NCBI GenBank assembly: GCA_001797315.1
Contig: MGPC01000024.1
Coordinates: 1-64,000, forward strand
Length of the DNA: 64,000 nt
Reading direction: 5' to 3'
From: Curvibacter sp. GWA2_64_110
GTDB taxonomy: Bacteria; Pseudomonadota; Gammaproteobacteria; Burkholderiales; Burkholderiaceae_C
Of this stretch, positions 1 through 9,017 are shown piece after piece. The notes beneath the pieces are model-generated. The model did not search any database. It was not told the origin of the DNA and saw nothing but the letters and a program-made list of their open reading frames with translations. Numbering within the stretch: position 1 is the first letter of the stretch; every line of letters starts with the position of its first letter. The position numbers and the translations under genes are program-made.

Positions 1-1464
1 ATAGTCGATCGCCTTCAGCCCCGTGGTGTAGCCAAAGCCCAGCCAGCTCACCGACACCGGCGCCGGCTTGCGTGCAAAGACGCCCAGGCGGTTTCCCGTC
101 GAATGCCCGGCCACATCCACCAGGACGTCGATGCCGTCGGCGCGGATACGCTCGGCCAGCGCCTCGTCGCTCATGCCGTTTGTCAACACCCAGTGGTCCA
201 CATAACTCTTGTAGCGCTGCGTCACATGGTCCTCGCGTGCCAGCGTCGCATAAGCAAACACCTCCACCGCCGTCCTGTCGTGGTTGGCCAGCAGGGGCTC
301 CATGAAGTTCTGCGTCGAGTGGCTGCGAAAATCCGGCGACACGTAACCCACCTTGAGCCGGCGCTTGCCAAGCGACGGGTTATCGTGAGGGCGCCACTGC
401 CCCCTCACTGCCAGCCCAAAACGCCGATCGAACTCGGCATACCCCTCATAGACAGCCTCGGCACTGAGATCGGGGTGGTAGTTCAGCGTAAAAAGGTAGT
501 TCGAAAAATCAATCCGGTTATCCGGCTGAAGCTCCAGGGCCCTCTTGAAATAAGTCAACGAACGGTCAATCTCACCCAATCTCTGGTAGGTGATGCCAAG
601 ATTGTTGAAGGCTTCCGGATAGTTGGGCTTGAGCTTCAAGGCGCGATTCAGGGCATCCAGTCCCGCCTGAAATTCGCCAACCTCCTGCAACAAATGGCCG
701 AGATTGCAATGCACTTCGGGGTCGATCGGCAACAGTTGAGCTGCCTTGCGTTTGGCCAGCAGCGCCTCATCCAGCTTGCCTTGCGTGTGCAGCATCACCC
801 CCAAGGACTTCCAGGCAAAACCGGCGTCGGGGTATTGGGCAATCAATTCCCGGGCACGCGCCTCACCCGCCAGCCAGTCGCGCCGGCGGAACAGCTGGAT
901 CATCTCCACCTGGGCGGCTTCCGGGATTTCCTGCCCGCGCCGGACCTTCAGCTTCTTCGCAACCTTGGGGGCAGCAGCGGAATCCGATGGCGGTGAACTG
1001 ACGTCCACGGCTGGCGCAACGGCAACCGGCAACACGGCCGGGATCTCTTGCACGACTTCCGTCAACCGCTCGGCCAAGGCGTTGACCATCGCCGTCTGCA
1101 CCCCCATCGACTGGGCAAGCGGCAGCAGATTTCTCGCCAGATCCTTCTGCCCCACCCGAATCAGGGCGTCGATATAACTGAACCAGTATTGGGCCTGGCT
1201 CGAGTCGATATTGAGCGCGGACTCGAAATAAGGCAAAGCCTCTGCTGGCCGCAGCAACTGGATGGCCAGCAGCACGCCGAGGTTGTGACTGGCATCCCCA
1301 TGCCCCGGGTTCAGCGCCAGGACCGAGCGGTACAGCTGCTCAGCCTCCTCGAACTTCCAGGCGTGATGGCAAGCAATTGCCTGCTCAAGCAGATCGTCAA
1401 CGGACAGCCCTTCAGGGAAAGAGGAGCCGGAAGTATCTGTCATGTCGCAGCTGTCGGTTTGCAT
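1..1464 (-). CDS. TPR-containing O-GlcNAc transferase-like (SPINDLY family) protein, 3' end outside window
   Basis: Partial gene read on the minus strand and still open at base 1. After an N-terminal helical segment come TPR units (for example AIACHHAWKFEEAEQLYRSV near residue 35, and a run of repeats around residues 270-345). From about residue 365 the sequence RLKVGYVSPDFRSHSTQNFM marks the start of a glycosyltransferase family 41 (OGT/SPINDLY) catalytic region. Such proteins transfer N-acetylglucosamine or related sugars to Ser/Thr. Next to flhDC, a role in flagellin or flagellar glycosylation is plausible but inferred. The start is uncertain: ATG at 1464, 1443 or 1527 are in frame and none has a convincing ribosome binding site. 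Confidence 0.8.
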   Translation of the reverse strand, partial: MQTDSCDMTDTSGSSFPEGLSVDDLLEQAIACHHAWKFEEAEQLYRSVLALNPGHGDASHNLGVLLAIQLLRPAEALPYFESALNIDSSQAQYWFSYIDALIRVGQKDLARNLLPLAQSMGVQTAMVNALAERLTEVVQEIPAVLPVAVAPAVDVSSPPSDSAAAPKVAKKLKVRRGQEIPEAAQVEMIQLFRRRDWLAGEARARELIAQYPDAGFAWKSLGVMLHTQGKLDEALLAKRKAAQLLPIDPEVHCNLGHLLQEVGEFQAGLDALNRALKLKPNYPEAFNNLGITYQRLGEIDRSLTYFKRALELQPDNRIDFSNYLFTLNYHPDLSAEAVYEGYAEFDRRFGLAVRGQWRPHDNPSLGKRRLKVGYVSPDFRSHSTQNFMEPLLANHDRTAVEVFAYATLAREDHVTQRYKSYVDHWVLTNGMSDEALAERIRADGIDVLVDVAGHSTGNRLGVFARKPAPVSVSWLGFGYTTGLKAIDY

Positions 1465-1711
1465 GGGTGGAATGGCTTGAAATGTATGCCAGCAAGAATA
1501 GCGGCGACACCCTTGCGGCAAACGCATGAATAGCACCTCATTCCACTGTCAATTTCCCAGCCGCCCCGGACGCCTTGTAGGATTTTTTCCTACAAGGCGT
1601 CTCCACTCCTTCTCACGCCAAAGGCAGCCGGTTACCGATTCAAGTTTTTGGAGCGATCGACAGAATCAGGTCCATCGCCTCACGGGGCTCGCCCACTCGA
1701 AGGAACCGAAC
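1465..1711. other. flhDC promoter / divergent intergenic region
   Basis: Non-coding stretch between the divergent OGT-like gene and flhD. Its most obvious structure is a perfect palindrome at 1570-1600, listed separately. No sigma-70 consensus boxes could be assigned with confidence. The flhD ribosome binding site AAGGAA lies at 1700-1705, six bases before the ATG. Confidence 0.5.
1570..1600. promoter_or_regulatory. 13-bp perfect inverted repeat upstream of flhD
   Basis: Left arm ACGCCTTGTAGGA (1570-1582), loop TTTTT, right arm TCCTACAAGGCGT (1588-1600). The arms are perfectly complementary. It lies about 110 bases before flhD and outside both divergent genes. The inner core TGTAGG..CCTACA resembles dyads bound by LuxR/NarL-type response regulators such as the GacA box (TGTAAG-N6-CTTACA). 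A related dyad lies upstream of the ABC operon at 59619-59638. A transcriptional terminator is less likely because no gene ends here. Confidence 0.5.
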
Positions 1712-2038
1712 ATGACCGACGAACAACTGACCGCCGAAATCCGCGAAGCCAATCTGACCTACCTGATGCTGGCGCAAAGCCTGATTCGCAAGGACAAGGC
1801 CGAAGCTCTGTTCCGCCTGGGCATTGCAGAAGAGTCGGCCGATCTGATCGCCGCCCTGTCGCCGGTCCAGATCTCCAAAATCGCCTCAGGCAACATGCTG
1901 CTGTGCCGCTTCCGCATGGACGATGACGTGGTCTGGAACCTGCTGACCAATCACACCACGCGCAAGGTCGACAACGACGCCACCACCAAGCTGCACGCCA
2001 GCATCCTGATGTCCGGCCGCTTCGCCGAATCCATCTGA
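1712..2038 (+). CDS. flhD: Flagellar master transcriptional regulator FlhD
   Basis: 108-residue protein of the usual FlhD length. It is all-helical at the N terminus (MTDEQLTAEIREANLTYLML) and has the FlhD core LIRKDKAEALFRLGIAEES. FlhD forms the FlhD4C2 complex with the next gene product and activates class II flagellar promoters. The ATG at 1712 has the ribosome binding site AAGGAA. An upstream in-frame extension exists but lacks family similarity. flhC follows after 11 bases, so the two are co-transcribed. Confidence 0.95.
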   Translation: MTDEQLTAEIREANLTYLMLAQSLIRKDKAEALFRLGIAEESADLIAALSPVQISKIASGNMLLCRFRMDDDVVWNLLTNHTTRKVDNDATTKLHASILMSGRFAESI

Positions 2039-2049
2039 GGAAACCCGAC

Positions 2050-2589
2050 ATGGCCACCCCCAAAAGCGTCCTCAACGAATCCCGCGAAATCGAGCGGGCT
2101 GTTGCCCTGATCCAGCTCGGCGCACGCCTGCAGGTCCTGGAAAGCGAAACCAATCTTTCTTACGAACGCCTGCTGCGCCTCTACAAGGAAGTGGCCGGCC
2201 GCTCTCCCTCCAAAGGCCAGTTGCCCTTCTCGACCGACTGGTTCCTGACCTGGCAGCCCAACATCCACTCCTCGCTGTTCCTCAACATCTATGAGTACCT
2301 GACCAAGGTCAGCGCCCTGGAAGATATCGATGCCATCATGAAGGCCTACAAGCTCTACAGCGAGCAGATCTCCGTCTGCGCCATGGAGCCCATCCTGTCC
2401 CTGACCCGTGCCTGGCGTCTGGTCAAGTTCATCGACAACAACATGCTGTCCATGACGCACTGCTCCAAGTGCGGCGGCCACTTCGTGACGGAGCCTTACG
2501 AGAACTCGCGCCACTTTGAATGCGGGCTGTGCTCGCCCCCGGCACGGGCCGGCAAAAGCAGCACTGCAGGCGGCATTCTGCTCCACTGA
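2050..2589 (+). CDS. flhC: Flagellar master transcriptional regulator FlhC
   Basis: 179-residue FlhC. It begins with a helical region and ends with the zinc-binding cluster of the family: CSKCGGHF followed by FECGLC, four Cys in two CxxC pairs near residues 138-160. It is the DNA-binding partner of FlhD. GAGGAAA precedes the ATG. It is followed by a Rho-independent terminator at 2622-2646, so flhDC is a self-contained operon. Confidence 0.95.
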   Translation: MATPKSVLNESREIERAVALIQLGARLQVLESETNLSYERLLRLYKEVAGRSPSKGQLPFSTDWFLTWQPNIHSSLFLNIYEYLTKVSALEDIDAIMKAYKLYSEQISVCAMEPILSLTRAWRLVKFIDNNMLSMTHCSKCGGHFVTEPYENSRHFECGLCSPPARAGKSSTAGGILLH

Positions 2590-2621
2590 GCACTGCTGGC
2601 ACCCGCCGAAAAAATGGCGAA

Positions 2622-2646
2622 AAAAGGGCTCTTTTGGGGCCCTTTT
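2622..2646 (+). terminator. Rho-independent terminator after flhDC
   Basis: Stem AAAAGGGC (2622-2629) pairs with GCCCTTTT (2639-2646) around a nine-base loop, with T residues in the descending arm and shortly after. It sits 32 bases past the flhC stop and about 105 bases before motA. Confidence 0.65.
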
Positions 2647-2750
2647 CCCGTTTTGGCCCGCCAATCGGATCCCCTAGAATGACCCGACCTGCTTCAACAG
2701 TTTGGCCTTCCCGCTACAGCTGCAACCTCCAACTCTGACACCGCACAAAC

Positions 2751-3611
2751 ATGACAGTCATCATCGGTTATGCCGTCGCCATGGGTTGCATCTTCGGCGT
2801 CTACATCTTTCACGGCGGCAACATCAGCGTGATTCTGCAGGCCCTGCCGTTCGAGCTGATCACGATTTTTGGCGGCGCGCTGGGCGCCTTCGCCGTCAAC
2901 AACCAGCCCAAGGTACTCAAAGCCACCATCGCCCTGATTCCGCAAGCCCTCAAGAGCTCCATCTATACCAAGGAAAGGTATCTGGAACTCATGGCCCTGC
3001 TGTATGACATCCTGCAGAAAGCCCGCAAGGAAGGGCTGATGGCGATCGAAAAGGACGTCGAGAATCCTCACGAATCGGCCATCTTCCAGAAATACCCGAC
3101 CGTCGGCAACGACCACCATGTCGTCGAGTTCATGACCGACTACCTGCGCATGATGGTGTCGGGCAATCTCAATGCCCACGAAATCGAATCGCTCATGGAC
3201 AGCGAAATCGACACCCATCACCAGGAAGCCCACGCGCCGGTGGCAGCGCTGGCCCGGCTGGCCGGTGCATTGCCGGCCTTCGGCATCGTGGCGGCGGTGC
3301 TGGGCGTGGTCAACACCATGGGCTCAGTGGGCCAGCCTCCGGCCGTGCTGGGAGGCATGATCGCCTCGGCTTTGGTCGGCACCTTCCTGGGCATCCTGCT
3401 GGCCTATGGCGTGGTGGAGCCGCTGGGCGGCCTGCTGGAACAGAAATCGGAAGACAGCGCCAAGGAACTCCAATGCATCAAGACAACCTTGCTTGCCAGC
3501 ATGCAGGGCTATAACCCGTCAACCGCCATTGAGTTTGGACGCAAAGTGCTCTTCTCGACGGAGCGCCCGACCTTTATCGAGCTGGAAAGCCATGTCCGCG
3601 GCAAGAAATAA
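2751..3611 (+). CDS. motA: Flagellar motor stator protein MotA
   Basis: 286 residues, the typical length of long-form proteobacterial MotA. Two N-terminal membrane segments (MTVIIGYAVAMGCIFGVYIF, then one around IISVI..FGGALGAF) are followed by a large cytoplasmic loop. Two C-terminal membrane segments lie around residues 165-225 (LPAFGIVAAVLGVVNTMG and GTFLGILLAYGVVEPLGG). With MotB it forms the proton-conducting stator. motB starts 17 bases downstream. Confidence 0.95.
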   Translation: MTVIIGYAVAMGCIFGVYIFHGGNISVILQALPFELITIFGGALGAFAVNNQPKVLKATIALIPQALKSSIYTKERYLELMALLYDILQKARKEGLMAIEKDVENPHESAIFQKYPTVGNDHHVVEFMTDYLRMMVSGNLNAHEIESLMDSEIDTHHQEAHAPVAALARLAGALPAFGIVAAVLGVVNTMGSVGQPPAVLGGMIASALVGTFLGILLAYGVVEPLGGLLEQKSEDSAKELQCIKTTLLASMQGYNPSTAIEFGRKVLFSTERPTFIELESHVRGKK

Positions 3612-3628
3612 GGCTCAGCAAGGTTGAT

Positions 3629-4561
3629 ATGGCTTCCGACGCGAAAAAGCTCCAGCCCATCATTGTCAAGAAGGTCAAGAAGGGCGGCCATGCCGCTCAT
3701 GGCGGCGCTTGGAAGATCGCCTACGCCGACTTCGTGACCGCCATGATGGCGTTTTTCCTGCTGATGTGGCTGCTCGGATCCACCACCGAAGGCGACAAGA
3801 AGGGCATTGCTGAATTTTTCAGCGCACCCCTGAAAGTGGCCATGGCTGGCGGCAGCGGCACAGGCGCCAGCAATTCCATTCTGCCCGGCGGCGGTGCCGA
3901 CCTGACACAAATGGTTGGCCAGGCACGTCAAGGGGATAGCAAAGAACTCGCCGCGCAGAAAAAGAAGGACCATGAAGCCATGCGGGTCGAGGCCGCCAAG
4001 CAGGATGCCAGGAAGATGGCGGCCCTGAGCGCCAAGATCAGCGGCGTGATCTCCAACAACCCCAAGCTGGCCGAGTTCAGCTCGCAGATCCGACTGCAAA
4101 CCACCCCTGACGGACTGCAGATCCAGATCGTCGACGACCAGAAACGTCCAATGTTTGACACTGGCAGCGCCGTGGTCAAGCCGTATATGCGCGACATTCT
4201 GCGGGAAATCGGCAGCGCACTCAGCGGGGTTGAAAACAAGATCAGCCTCGATGGCCACACCGACCGGGCACCTTATGGCAACGGAGAACGCGGCTACAGC
4301 AACTGGGAACTGTCGGCCGACCGCGCCAACGCCTCACGCCGGGAGCTGGTGGCCGCCGGCATGCCGGACGACAAGGTGGCGCGCGTCGTCGGACTGGCGT
4401 CCAGCATCCTGCTGGAGTCGGACAATCCGCTGAGTCCGATCAACCGCCGAATCAGTATCATTGTGATGACCCGCGAGGCGGAAGAGCGCCTTCTGGGATC
4501 CGGCCGCACGCCGGTATCATCCCCCTCCGACACCAATGCCGGGGCAAATACCGCCCGCTAG
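3629..4561 (+). CDS. motB: Flagellar motor stator protein MotB
   Basis: 310 residues. A basic N terminus is followed by one transmembrane helix carrying the proton-binding Asp in YADFVTAMMAFFLLMWLLG. A linker leads to a C-terminal OmpA/Pal-type peptidoglycan-binding domain (LDGHTDRAPYGNGERGYSNW, ELSADRANASRREL). It anchors the MotA/MotB stator to the cell wall. It is co-transcribed with motA. Confidence 0.95.
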   Translation: MASDAKKLQPIIVKKVKKGGHAAHGGAWKIAYADFVTAMMAFFLLMWLLGSTTEGDKKGIAEFFSAPLKVAMAGGSGTGASNSILPGGGADLTQMVGQARQGDSKELAAQKKKDHEAMRVEAAKQDARKMAALSAKISGVISNNPKLAEFSSQIRLQTTPDGLQIQIVDDQKRPMFDTGSAVVKPYMRDILREIGSALSGVENKISLDGHTDRAPYGNGERGYSNWELSADRANASRRELVAAGMPDDKVARVVGLASSILLESDNPLSPINRRISIIVMTREAEERLLGSGRTPVSSPSDTNAGANTAR

Positions 4562-4632
4562 GGAAACCCAGGCATCATGCATCCGTTCATTCTTACCGAT
4601 AATCCGGCTAAAAGCCATTGAAAGGGTCACTT

Positions 4633-5022
4633 ATGGCCAATCCGCTCCGATTCCTAGTTGTTGACGATTTTTCCACCATGCGGCGCATTGTCCGCAATCT
4701 GCTCAAGGAGAGCGGGTTCAGCGAAGCCGACGAAGCCGAGGACGGGGTGGTTGCCTTGCAGAAATTGCGCAATAGCAATTTCGACTTCGTCGTCAGCGAC
4801 ATCAACATGCCGAACATGAACGGTTTCCAGCTGCTGGCCGAAATCAAGAAAGATGAGAAGCTCAAGCACATCCCGGTGCTGATGGTGACGGCCGAGGCGC
4901 GCAAAGAGGACATCGTGCTGGCGGCCCAGCAAGGTGCCGCGGGCTACATCGTCAAACCGTTCACCAAGGCGACGCTGGAAGACAAGCTGATCCACATTCT
5001 CAAGAAGACGGGACTGCAGTGA
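4633..5022 (+). CDS. cheY: Chemotaxis response regulator CheY
   Basis: 129-residue single receiver domain. The acidic pair D11/D12 (VVDDFS), phospho-acceptor D56 ([12 protein letters not shown]), T86 (MVTAEA) and K108 (YIVKPF) are all present. Phospho-CheY binds the flagellar switch. The ATG at 4633 is preceded by AAAGGG; a TTG at 4618 is a less likely start. cheZ overlaps the stop. The kinase CheA, CheW and receptors are not in this window. Confidence 0.95.
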   Translation: MANPLRFLVVDDFSTMRRIVRNLLKESGFSEADEAEDGVVALQKLRNSNFDFVVSDINMPNMNGFQLLAEIKKDEKLKHIPVLMVTAEARKEDIVLAAQQGAAGYIVKPFTKATLEDKLIHILKKTGLQ

Positions 5023-5024
5023 CC

Positions 5025-5666
5025 ATGGAAACCAGCGACTCCACCCAAGGGGCCGGTGAGGCGGAAAGCGCCGATGTCCATCACAAGATCGGCCAGCTGA
5101 CACGCCAGTTGCACGACACGCTGCGTGAGTTGGGAATGGCCGAAAAGCTCCGTGGCAGTGCGGAAGAGCTGCCGGATGCCAAGAGCCGTTTGTCCTATAT
5201 CGCCAAACTGACCGGCGAGGCCGCTGAAAAAGTCTTGAATCGGGTGGACCAGGCCAAGAACCAGCACGATTACATCGCGGCCGAAACCCATCGCGTCAAG
5301 GCGCTGATGATCCAGGACCCGGTGGCCGCCGTGGCCAAGGGACACATCATGAATTTCCTGATGGACATGGAGCAGTCCAGTCAGCAAATCGACCAGCACC
5401 TGACCGAAATCATGATGGCGCAGGATTTCCACGATCTCACCGGCCAGGTGATCGCCCGCGTCGTCAATCTGGCCACGACCATCGAGGACCAGTTGGTGGG
5501 GCTGCTGATCCAGACCGCGCCGCCCCATACGCAAATCGCCAAACCGGCGCCCTCGGTTGAGGGCCATCCAACCCTTCAAGGGCCGGTGGTCAACCCCGAG
5601 GGCAACACCGAGGTGGTGACCAGTCAATCCGAGGTAGACGACCTGCTTGCCAGCCTGGGTTTTTAA
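5025..5666 (+). CDS. cheZ: Protein phosphatase CheZ
   Basis: 213 residues, matching CheZ. A long four-helix bundle carries the catalytic signature AQDFHDLTGQVIARVV (Asp and Gln of the CheZ active site). The C terminus SEVDDLLASLGF is the short CheY-binding helix. It dephosphorylates CheY-P. Translation may start at ATG 5025 or at GTG 5019, the latter overlapping the cheY stop as GTGA; coupling to cheY is likely either way. Confidence 0.93.
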   Translation: METSDSTQGAGEAESADVHHKIGQLTRQLHDTLRELGMAEKLRGSAEELPDAKSRLSYIAKLTGEAAEKVLNRVDQAKNQHDYIAAETHRVKALMIQDPVAAVAKGHIMNFLMDMEQSSQQIDQHLTEIMMAQDFHDLTGQVIARVVNLATTIEDQLVGLLIQTAPPHTQIAKPAPSVEGHPTLQGPVVNPEGNTEVVTSQSEVDDLLASLGF

Positions 5667-5678
5667 TCCGGCAAGCCG

Positions 5679-5708
5679 GGCCAGCCCCCGAGTGGGAAGT
5701 AGCTGGCC
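5679..5708 (+). terminator. Possible terminator after cheZ
   Basis: GGCCAGC (5679-5685) pairs with GCTGGCC (5702-5708) around a 16-base loop, followed by a C-rich stretch and then CTTTTT. The large loop and distant T-run make this a weak call. Confidence 0.35.
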
Positions 5709-5753
5709 AAACCCCCTCTTTTTGCCCTTTAGTTTGCCGAGTCGTTAACGACA

Positions 5754-5780
5754 ATGGTGGGAACTTCACCGTCCCACCAT
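5754..5780 (+). promoter_or_regulatory. Perfect hairpin abutting the flhB start codon
   Basis: ATGGTGGGA (5754-5762) and TCCCACCAT (5772-5780) form a perfect 9-bp stem with a 9-base loop, ending one base before the flhB ATG at 5782. The gene has no ordinary Shine-Dalgarno sequence, and the stem occupies the place where one would be. It may control flhB translation or be an operator. Confidence 0.5.
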
Positions 5781-5781
5781 C

Positions 5782-6939
5782 ATGGAATCGAGCAGTCAGG
5801 ATCGCAATCTTCCCGCCTCAGAACGCAAGCTGCAGAAAGCGCGTTCCGAGGGCCAGGTCGCGCGTTCGACCGACCTGACGCATCTGGCCGTCCTGGGCGC
5901 CGGCGCTGCAGCCGTGATGTCGCTGTCGCCCCTCCTGTTCGAGCGCCTCAAGCTGGCCCTCGGCCAGCAGCTTTCCTTCGACGCTGCCACCGTCCTGCAG
6001 CCGGGCAGCATGCTCGGACGTCTGCAGGACATGGCCTTGGCCGGCCTCCTGGGCAGCATCGGCTTTGCCGCCATCATCATGGTGGCCGTCGTCCTCAGCG
6101 CGGTCGCGGCCGGGGGCTGGGTCGCCAGCCTCAAACCCATCATGCCCGACCTGAGCCGGCTCAGCCCTCTCAAAGGCATTTCCGGCCTGTTCTCCAAGAA
6201 AAAACTGGCCGAAATCGTGAAGATGACGTTCGTTTCGCTGGTCCTGATCGTCATCGCGACCGTCTTCATGAAATCCAGCATGAACACCATTGCCGCGCTC
6301 GTCCTGCAACCATCGGCCGCGGCCCTGCGCCACCTGATGGATTGGCTGACCACCGGCATGGGCCTGCTGCTGCTGGTGATCCTGCTCGTGGCCCTGATTG
6401 ACCTGCCGCTGCAGGGCTTCCTGCACAAGTCGCAACTCAAGATGTCCCGCCAGGAAATGAAGGACGAGCATAAGGAGTCCGATGGCAACCCGCAGATGAA
6501 GGGCAAGATGCGCGCCAAGCAAAGGGAAATGGCCCAGCGCGGCAGCATTCGGGCCGTCCCCAAGGCCGACTTCGTGCTGATGAACCCGACCCACTATGCC
6601 GTAGCCATCCAGTACGACGAAGCCACCATGGGTGCGCCGCGCGTCATCTCCAAAGGCGCAGACCTGCTGGCCATGAAGATCCGGGACATCGCCAAGGCGC
6701 ATGACATTCCGGTGCTGCAATCGCCGCCGCTGGCACGCGCCCTGTATGCCAATGCCGAACTGGACGAGAACATTCCCGCCACCCTGTATGCCGCTGTCGC
6801 GCAGGTGCTGGCCTATGTCTACCGGCTCAAGGCCGCCATGCGCGGCGAAGGCCCCATGCCCGACGAAGTGCCGGAACCTTTCGTCCCCCCCGGACTTGAC
6901 CCCCTGGCTAAACAAGCCGAAACCGCCACCGCATCATGA
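5782..6939 (+). CDS. flhB: Flagellar type III export switch protein FlhB
   Basis: 385 residues. It begins with the cytoplasmic motif ERKLQKARSEGQVARS and has four membrane helices between about residues 30 and 215. The C-terminal cytoplasmic domain contains the autocleavage site NPTH (N268) in FVLMNPTHYAVAI. It is part of the export gate and sets substrate specificity. The C-terminal tail is slightly extended and Pro-rich. The stop overlaps the flhA start (ATGA). Confidence 0.96.
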   Translation: MESSSQDRNLPASERKLQKARSEGQVARSTDLTHLAVLGAGAAAVMSLSPLLFERLKLALGQQLSFDAATVLQPGSMLGRLQDMALAGLLGSIGFAAIIMVAVVLSAVAAGGWVASLKPIMPDLSRLSPLKGISGLFSKKKLAEIVKMTFVSLVLIVIATVFMKSSMNTIAALVLQPSAAALRHLMDWLTTGMGLLLLVILLVALIDLPLQGFLHKSQLKMSRQEMKDEHKESDGNPQMKGKMRAKQREMAQRGSIRAVPKADFVLMNPTHYAVAIQYDEATMGAPRVISKGADLLAMKIRDIAKAHDIPVLQSPPLARALYANAELDENIPATLYAAVAQVLAYVYRLKAAMRGEGPMPDEVPEPFVPPGLDPLAKQAETATAS

Positions 6940-9017
6940 ACCAGCCACTCAAAACACTGCAGCAATGGTTTGGCAGCAACGCGTCGATGCTGCAAGGCGT
7001 CGCCGCTCCCATGCTGGTCGTGGCCATCCTGGCCATGATGGTCCTGCCCCTGCCAGCCTGGCTGCTCGATGTTTTCTTCACCATCAACATCTCTGTGGCC
7101 CTGATGGTGATGATGGTCGCCGCCTACATGCTGCGCCCGCTGGACTTTGCCGCCTTTCCCTCGGTCCTGCTGCTGACCACCTTGATGCGCCTGTCGCTCA
7201 ACGTGGCGTCCACTCGGGTGGTGCTGCTGGAAGGACATACCGGTGCCGGTGCCGCGGGTGCCGTGATCGAGGCCTTCGGCCACTTCCTGATCGGCGGCAA
7301 CTTTGCGGTCGGTCTGATCGTGTTCGCCATCCTGGTGGTCATCAACTTCGTGGTGGTGACCAAGGGTGCCGAGCGTATTGCCGAGGTATCCGCCCGTTTT
7401 GCACTGGACGCCATGCCCGGCAAACAGATGGCCGTCGATGCCGACCTCAGCGCCGGCACCATCGACGAAAAGGAAGCCAAGCGCCGACGCGCCGAGGTGG
7501 CGGAAGAGGCCGACTTCTTCGGTTCGATGGATGGCGCCTCCAAGTTCGTGCGCGGCGATGCCGTTGCCGGCATCCTGATCCTGTTCATCAACATCATCGG
7601 CGGCCTGATCGTCGGCATCGCTCAGCACGGCCTGAGCCTCGGCCAGGCCGCCGACAGCTACATCCTGCTCGCAGTGGGTGATGCCCTGGTGGCCCAGATT
7701 CCGGGTCTGCTGATCTCGGTGGCCGCCGCCATGGTGGTCTCGCGCGTCGGCAAGGAGCACGATCTCGGGCGCCAGATCATGCACCAGATGTTCGTGTCGC
7801 CACGTGTACTGGGCATCACGGCCACCATCATGGGCATCCTGGGTGTGATCCCCGGCATGCCGCACCTGGTGTTCCTGATGATCGCCGCCATCCTCGGCTA
7901 CATGGCCTGGGTACTGGCGCACAAGCCGCCTGAGCCCGAACCGGCAGAGGAAAAGCCGATGGTCGCGTCCGACGGCGAAGCCAGCTGGGACGATCTTCAG
8001 CCGGTGGACCAGCTGGGCCTGGAACTCGGCTACCGCCTGATCACGCTGGTCGACAAGAACCGCCAGGGTGACCTGCTGACCCGCATCAAGGGCGTGCGCC
8101 GCAAGTTCGCCCAGGAAGTGGGCTTCCTGCCGCCACCTGTGCATGTACGCGACAACCTCGAACTCAAGCCCAGCGGCTACCGTATCACGCTGCGCGGCGT
8201 CATCGTGGGCGAGAGCGAAGCCTTCCCCGGCATGTACCTGGCCATCAACCCGGGCGGCATCACCACACCGCTGCTCGGCACCGCCACCACCGACCCGGCA
8301 TTCGGCCTGCCCGCACACTGGATCGACGAGCGACAGAAGGAAGCGGCGCAAATGGCCGGCTTTACCGTGGTTGATTCCGAGACTGTGATGGCCACTCATT
8401 TGTCACACTTGATGCAAGTCCATGCGGCCAAATTGCTGAGCCGTACGGAAACCCAGCAACTGGTGGAGCATGTCAGCAAACTGGCGCCGAAATTGATTGA
8501 AGAAGTAGTCCCCAAAATGGTGTCGATTGCCGTCTTCCAGAAAATCCTGCAGTTGCTGCTGGAGGAGTCGGTTCACATCCGCGACATCCGAACCATCATC
8601 GAATCCATCGCCGAACACGCCAACGCCACCACCGACCCGGCCGAACTGGCCCGTCGCGTGCGGGTGGCCCTCTCGCCGGCGATCGTGCAGCAGATCTACG
8701 GCCCTTCACGCGAACTCAACGTCATTGCCATCGATCCGCCGCTGGAGCGCCTGCTGGTGCAGGCGCTGGGCAATGCCAGCGGCCCGGCGCTCGACCCCGG
8801 CGTAGCCGACATGCTGAGCCGCACTGCGGCCGAAGTCGCGCTCAAGCAGGAAGAGATCGGCGTGCCGGCCTGCCTGCTGGTGCCGGATGCCATCCGCAAT
8901 GCCATTGCACGGCTCGTGCGCCGCGTCGCTCCCCGTCTGCAGGTGCTGGCGCACAGCGAGATTCCTGAAACCCACACCATCCGTATCGGCCCGATCCTCA
9001 GAGGCGCAACATCATGA
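6936..9017 (+). CDS. flhA: Flagellar export gate protein FlhA
   Basis: 693 residues, normal for FlhA. The N-terminal half holds about eight membrane helices, including the conserved FHIPEP-family segment (LRPLDFAAFPSVLLLTTLMR, LSLNVASTR). The C-terminal half is the cytoplasmic nonamer-forming domain that docks chaperone-substrate complexes. It overlaps flhB and flhF by four bases each, so this is a tightly coupled operon. Confidence 0.96.
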   Translation: MNQPLKTLQQWFGSNASMLQGVAAPMLVVAILAMMVLPLPAWLLDVFFTINISVALMVMMVAAYMLRPLDFAAFPSVLLLTTLMRLSLNVASTRVVLLEGHTGAGAAGAVIEAFGHFLIGGNFAVGLIVFAILVVINFVVVTKGAERIAEVSARFALDAMPGKQMAVDADLSAGTIDEKEAKRRRAEVAEEADFFGSMDGASKFVRGDAVAGILILFINIIGGLIVGIAQHGLSLGQAADSYILLAVGDALVAQIPGLLISVAAAMVVSRVGKEHDLGRQIMHQMFVSPRVLGITATIMGILGVIPGMPHLVFLMIAAILGYMAWVLAHKPPEPEPAEEKPMVASDGEASWDDLQPVDQLGLELGYRLITLVDKNRQGDLLTRIKGVRRKFAQEVGFLPPPVHVRDNLELKPSGYRITLRGVIVGESEAFPGMYLAINPGGITTPLLGTATTDPAFGLPAHWIDERQKEAAQMAGFTVVDSETVMATHLSHLMQVHAAKLLSRTETQQLVEHVSKLAPKLIEEVVPKMVSIAVFQKILQLLLEESVHIRDIRTIIESIAEHANATTDPAELARRVRVALSPAIVQQIYGPSRELNVIAIDPPLERLLVQALGNASGPALDPGVADMLSRTAAEVALKQEEIGVPACLLVPDAIRNAIARLVRRVAPRLQVLAHSEIPETHTIRIGPILRGATS

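Noticed and set aside
4595-4602. ACCGATAA upstream of cheY as a possible sigma-28 -10 box
   Set aside because: The -35 position reads CATGCATC, unlike the consensus.
6819-8399. Long minus-strand open frame opposite flhB and flhA
   Set aside because: His/Gln/Gly-rich translation without family signature, fully antisense to well-conserved flhA; an artefact of high-GC codon usage.
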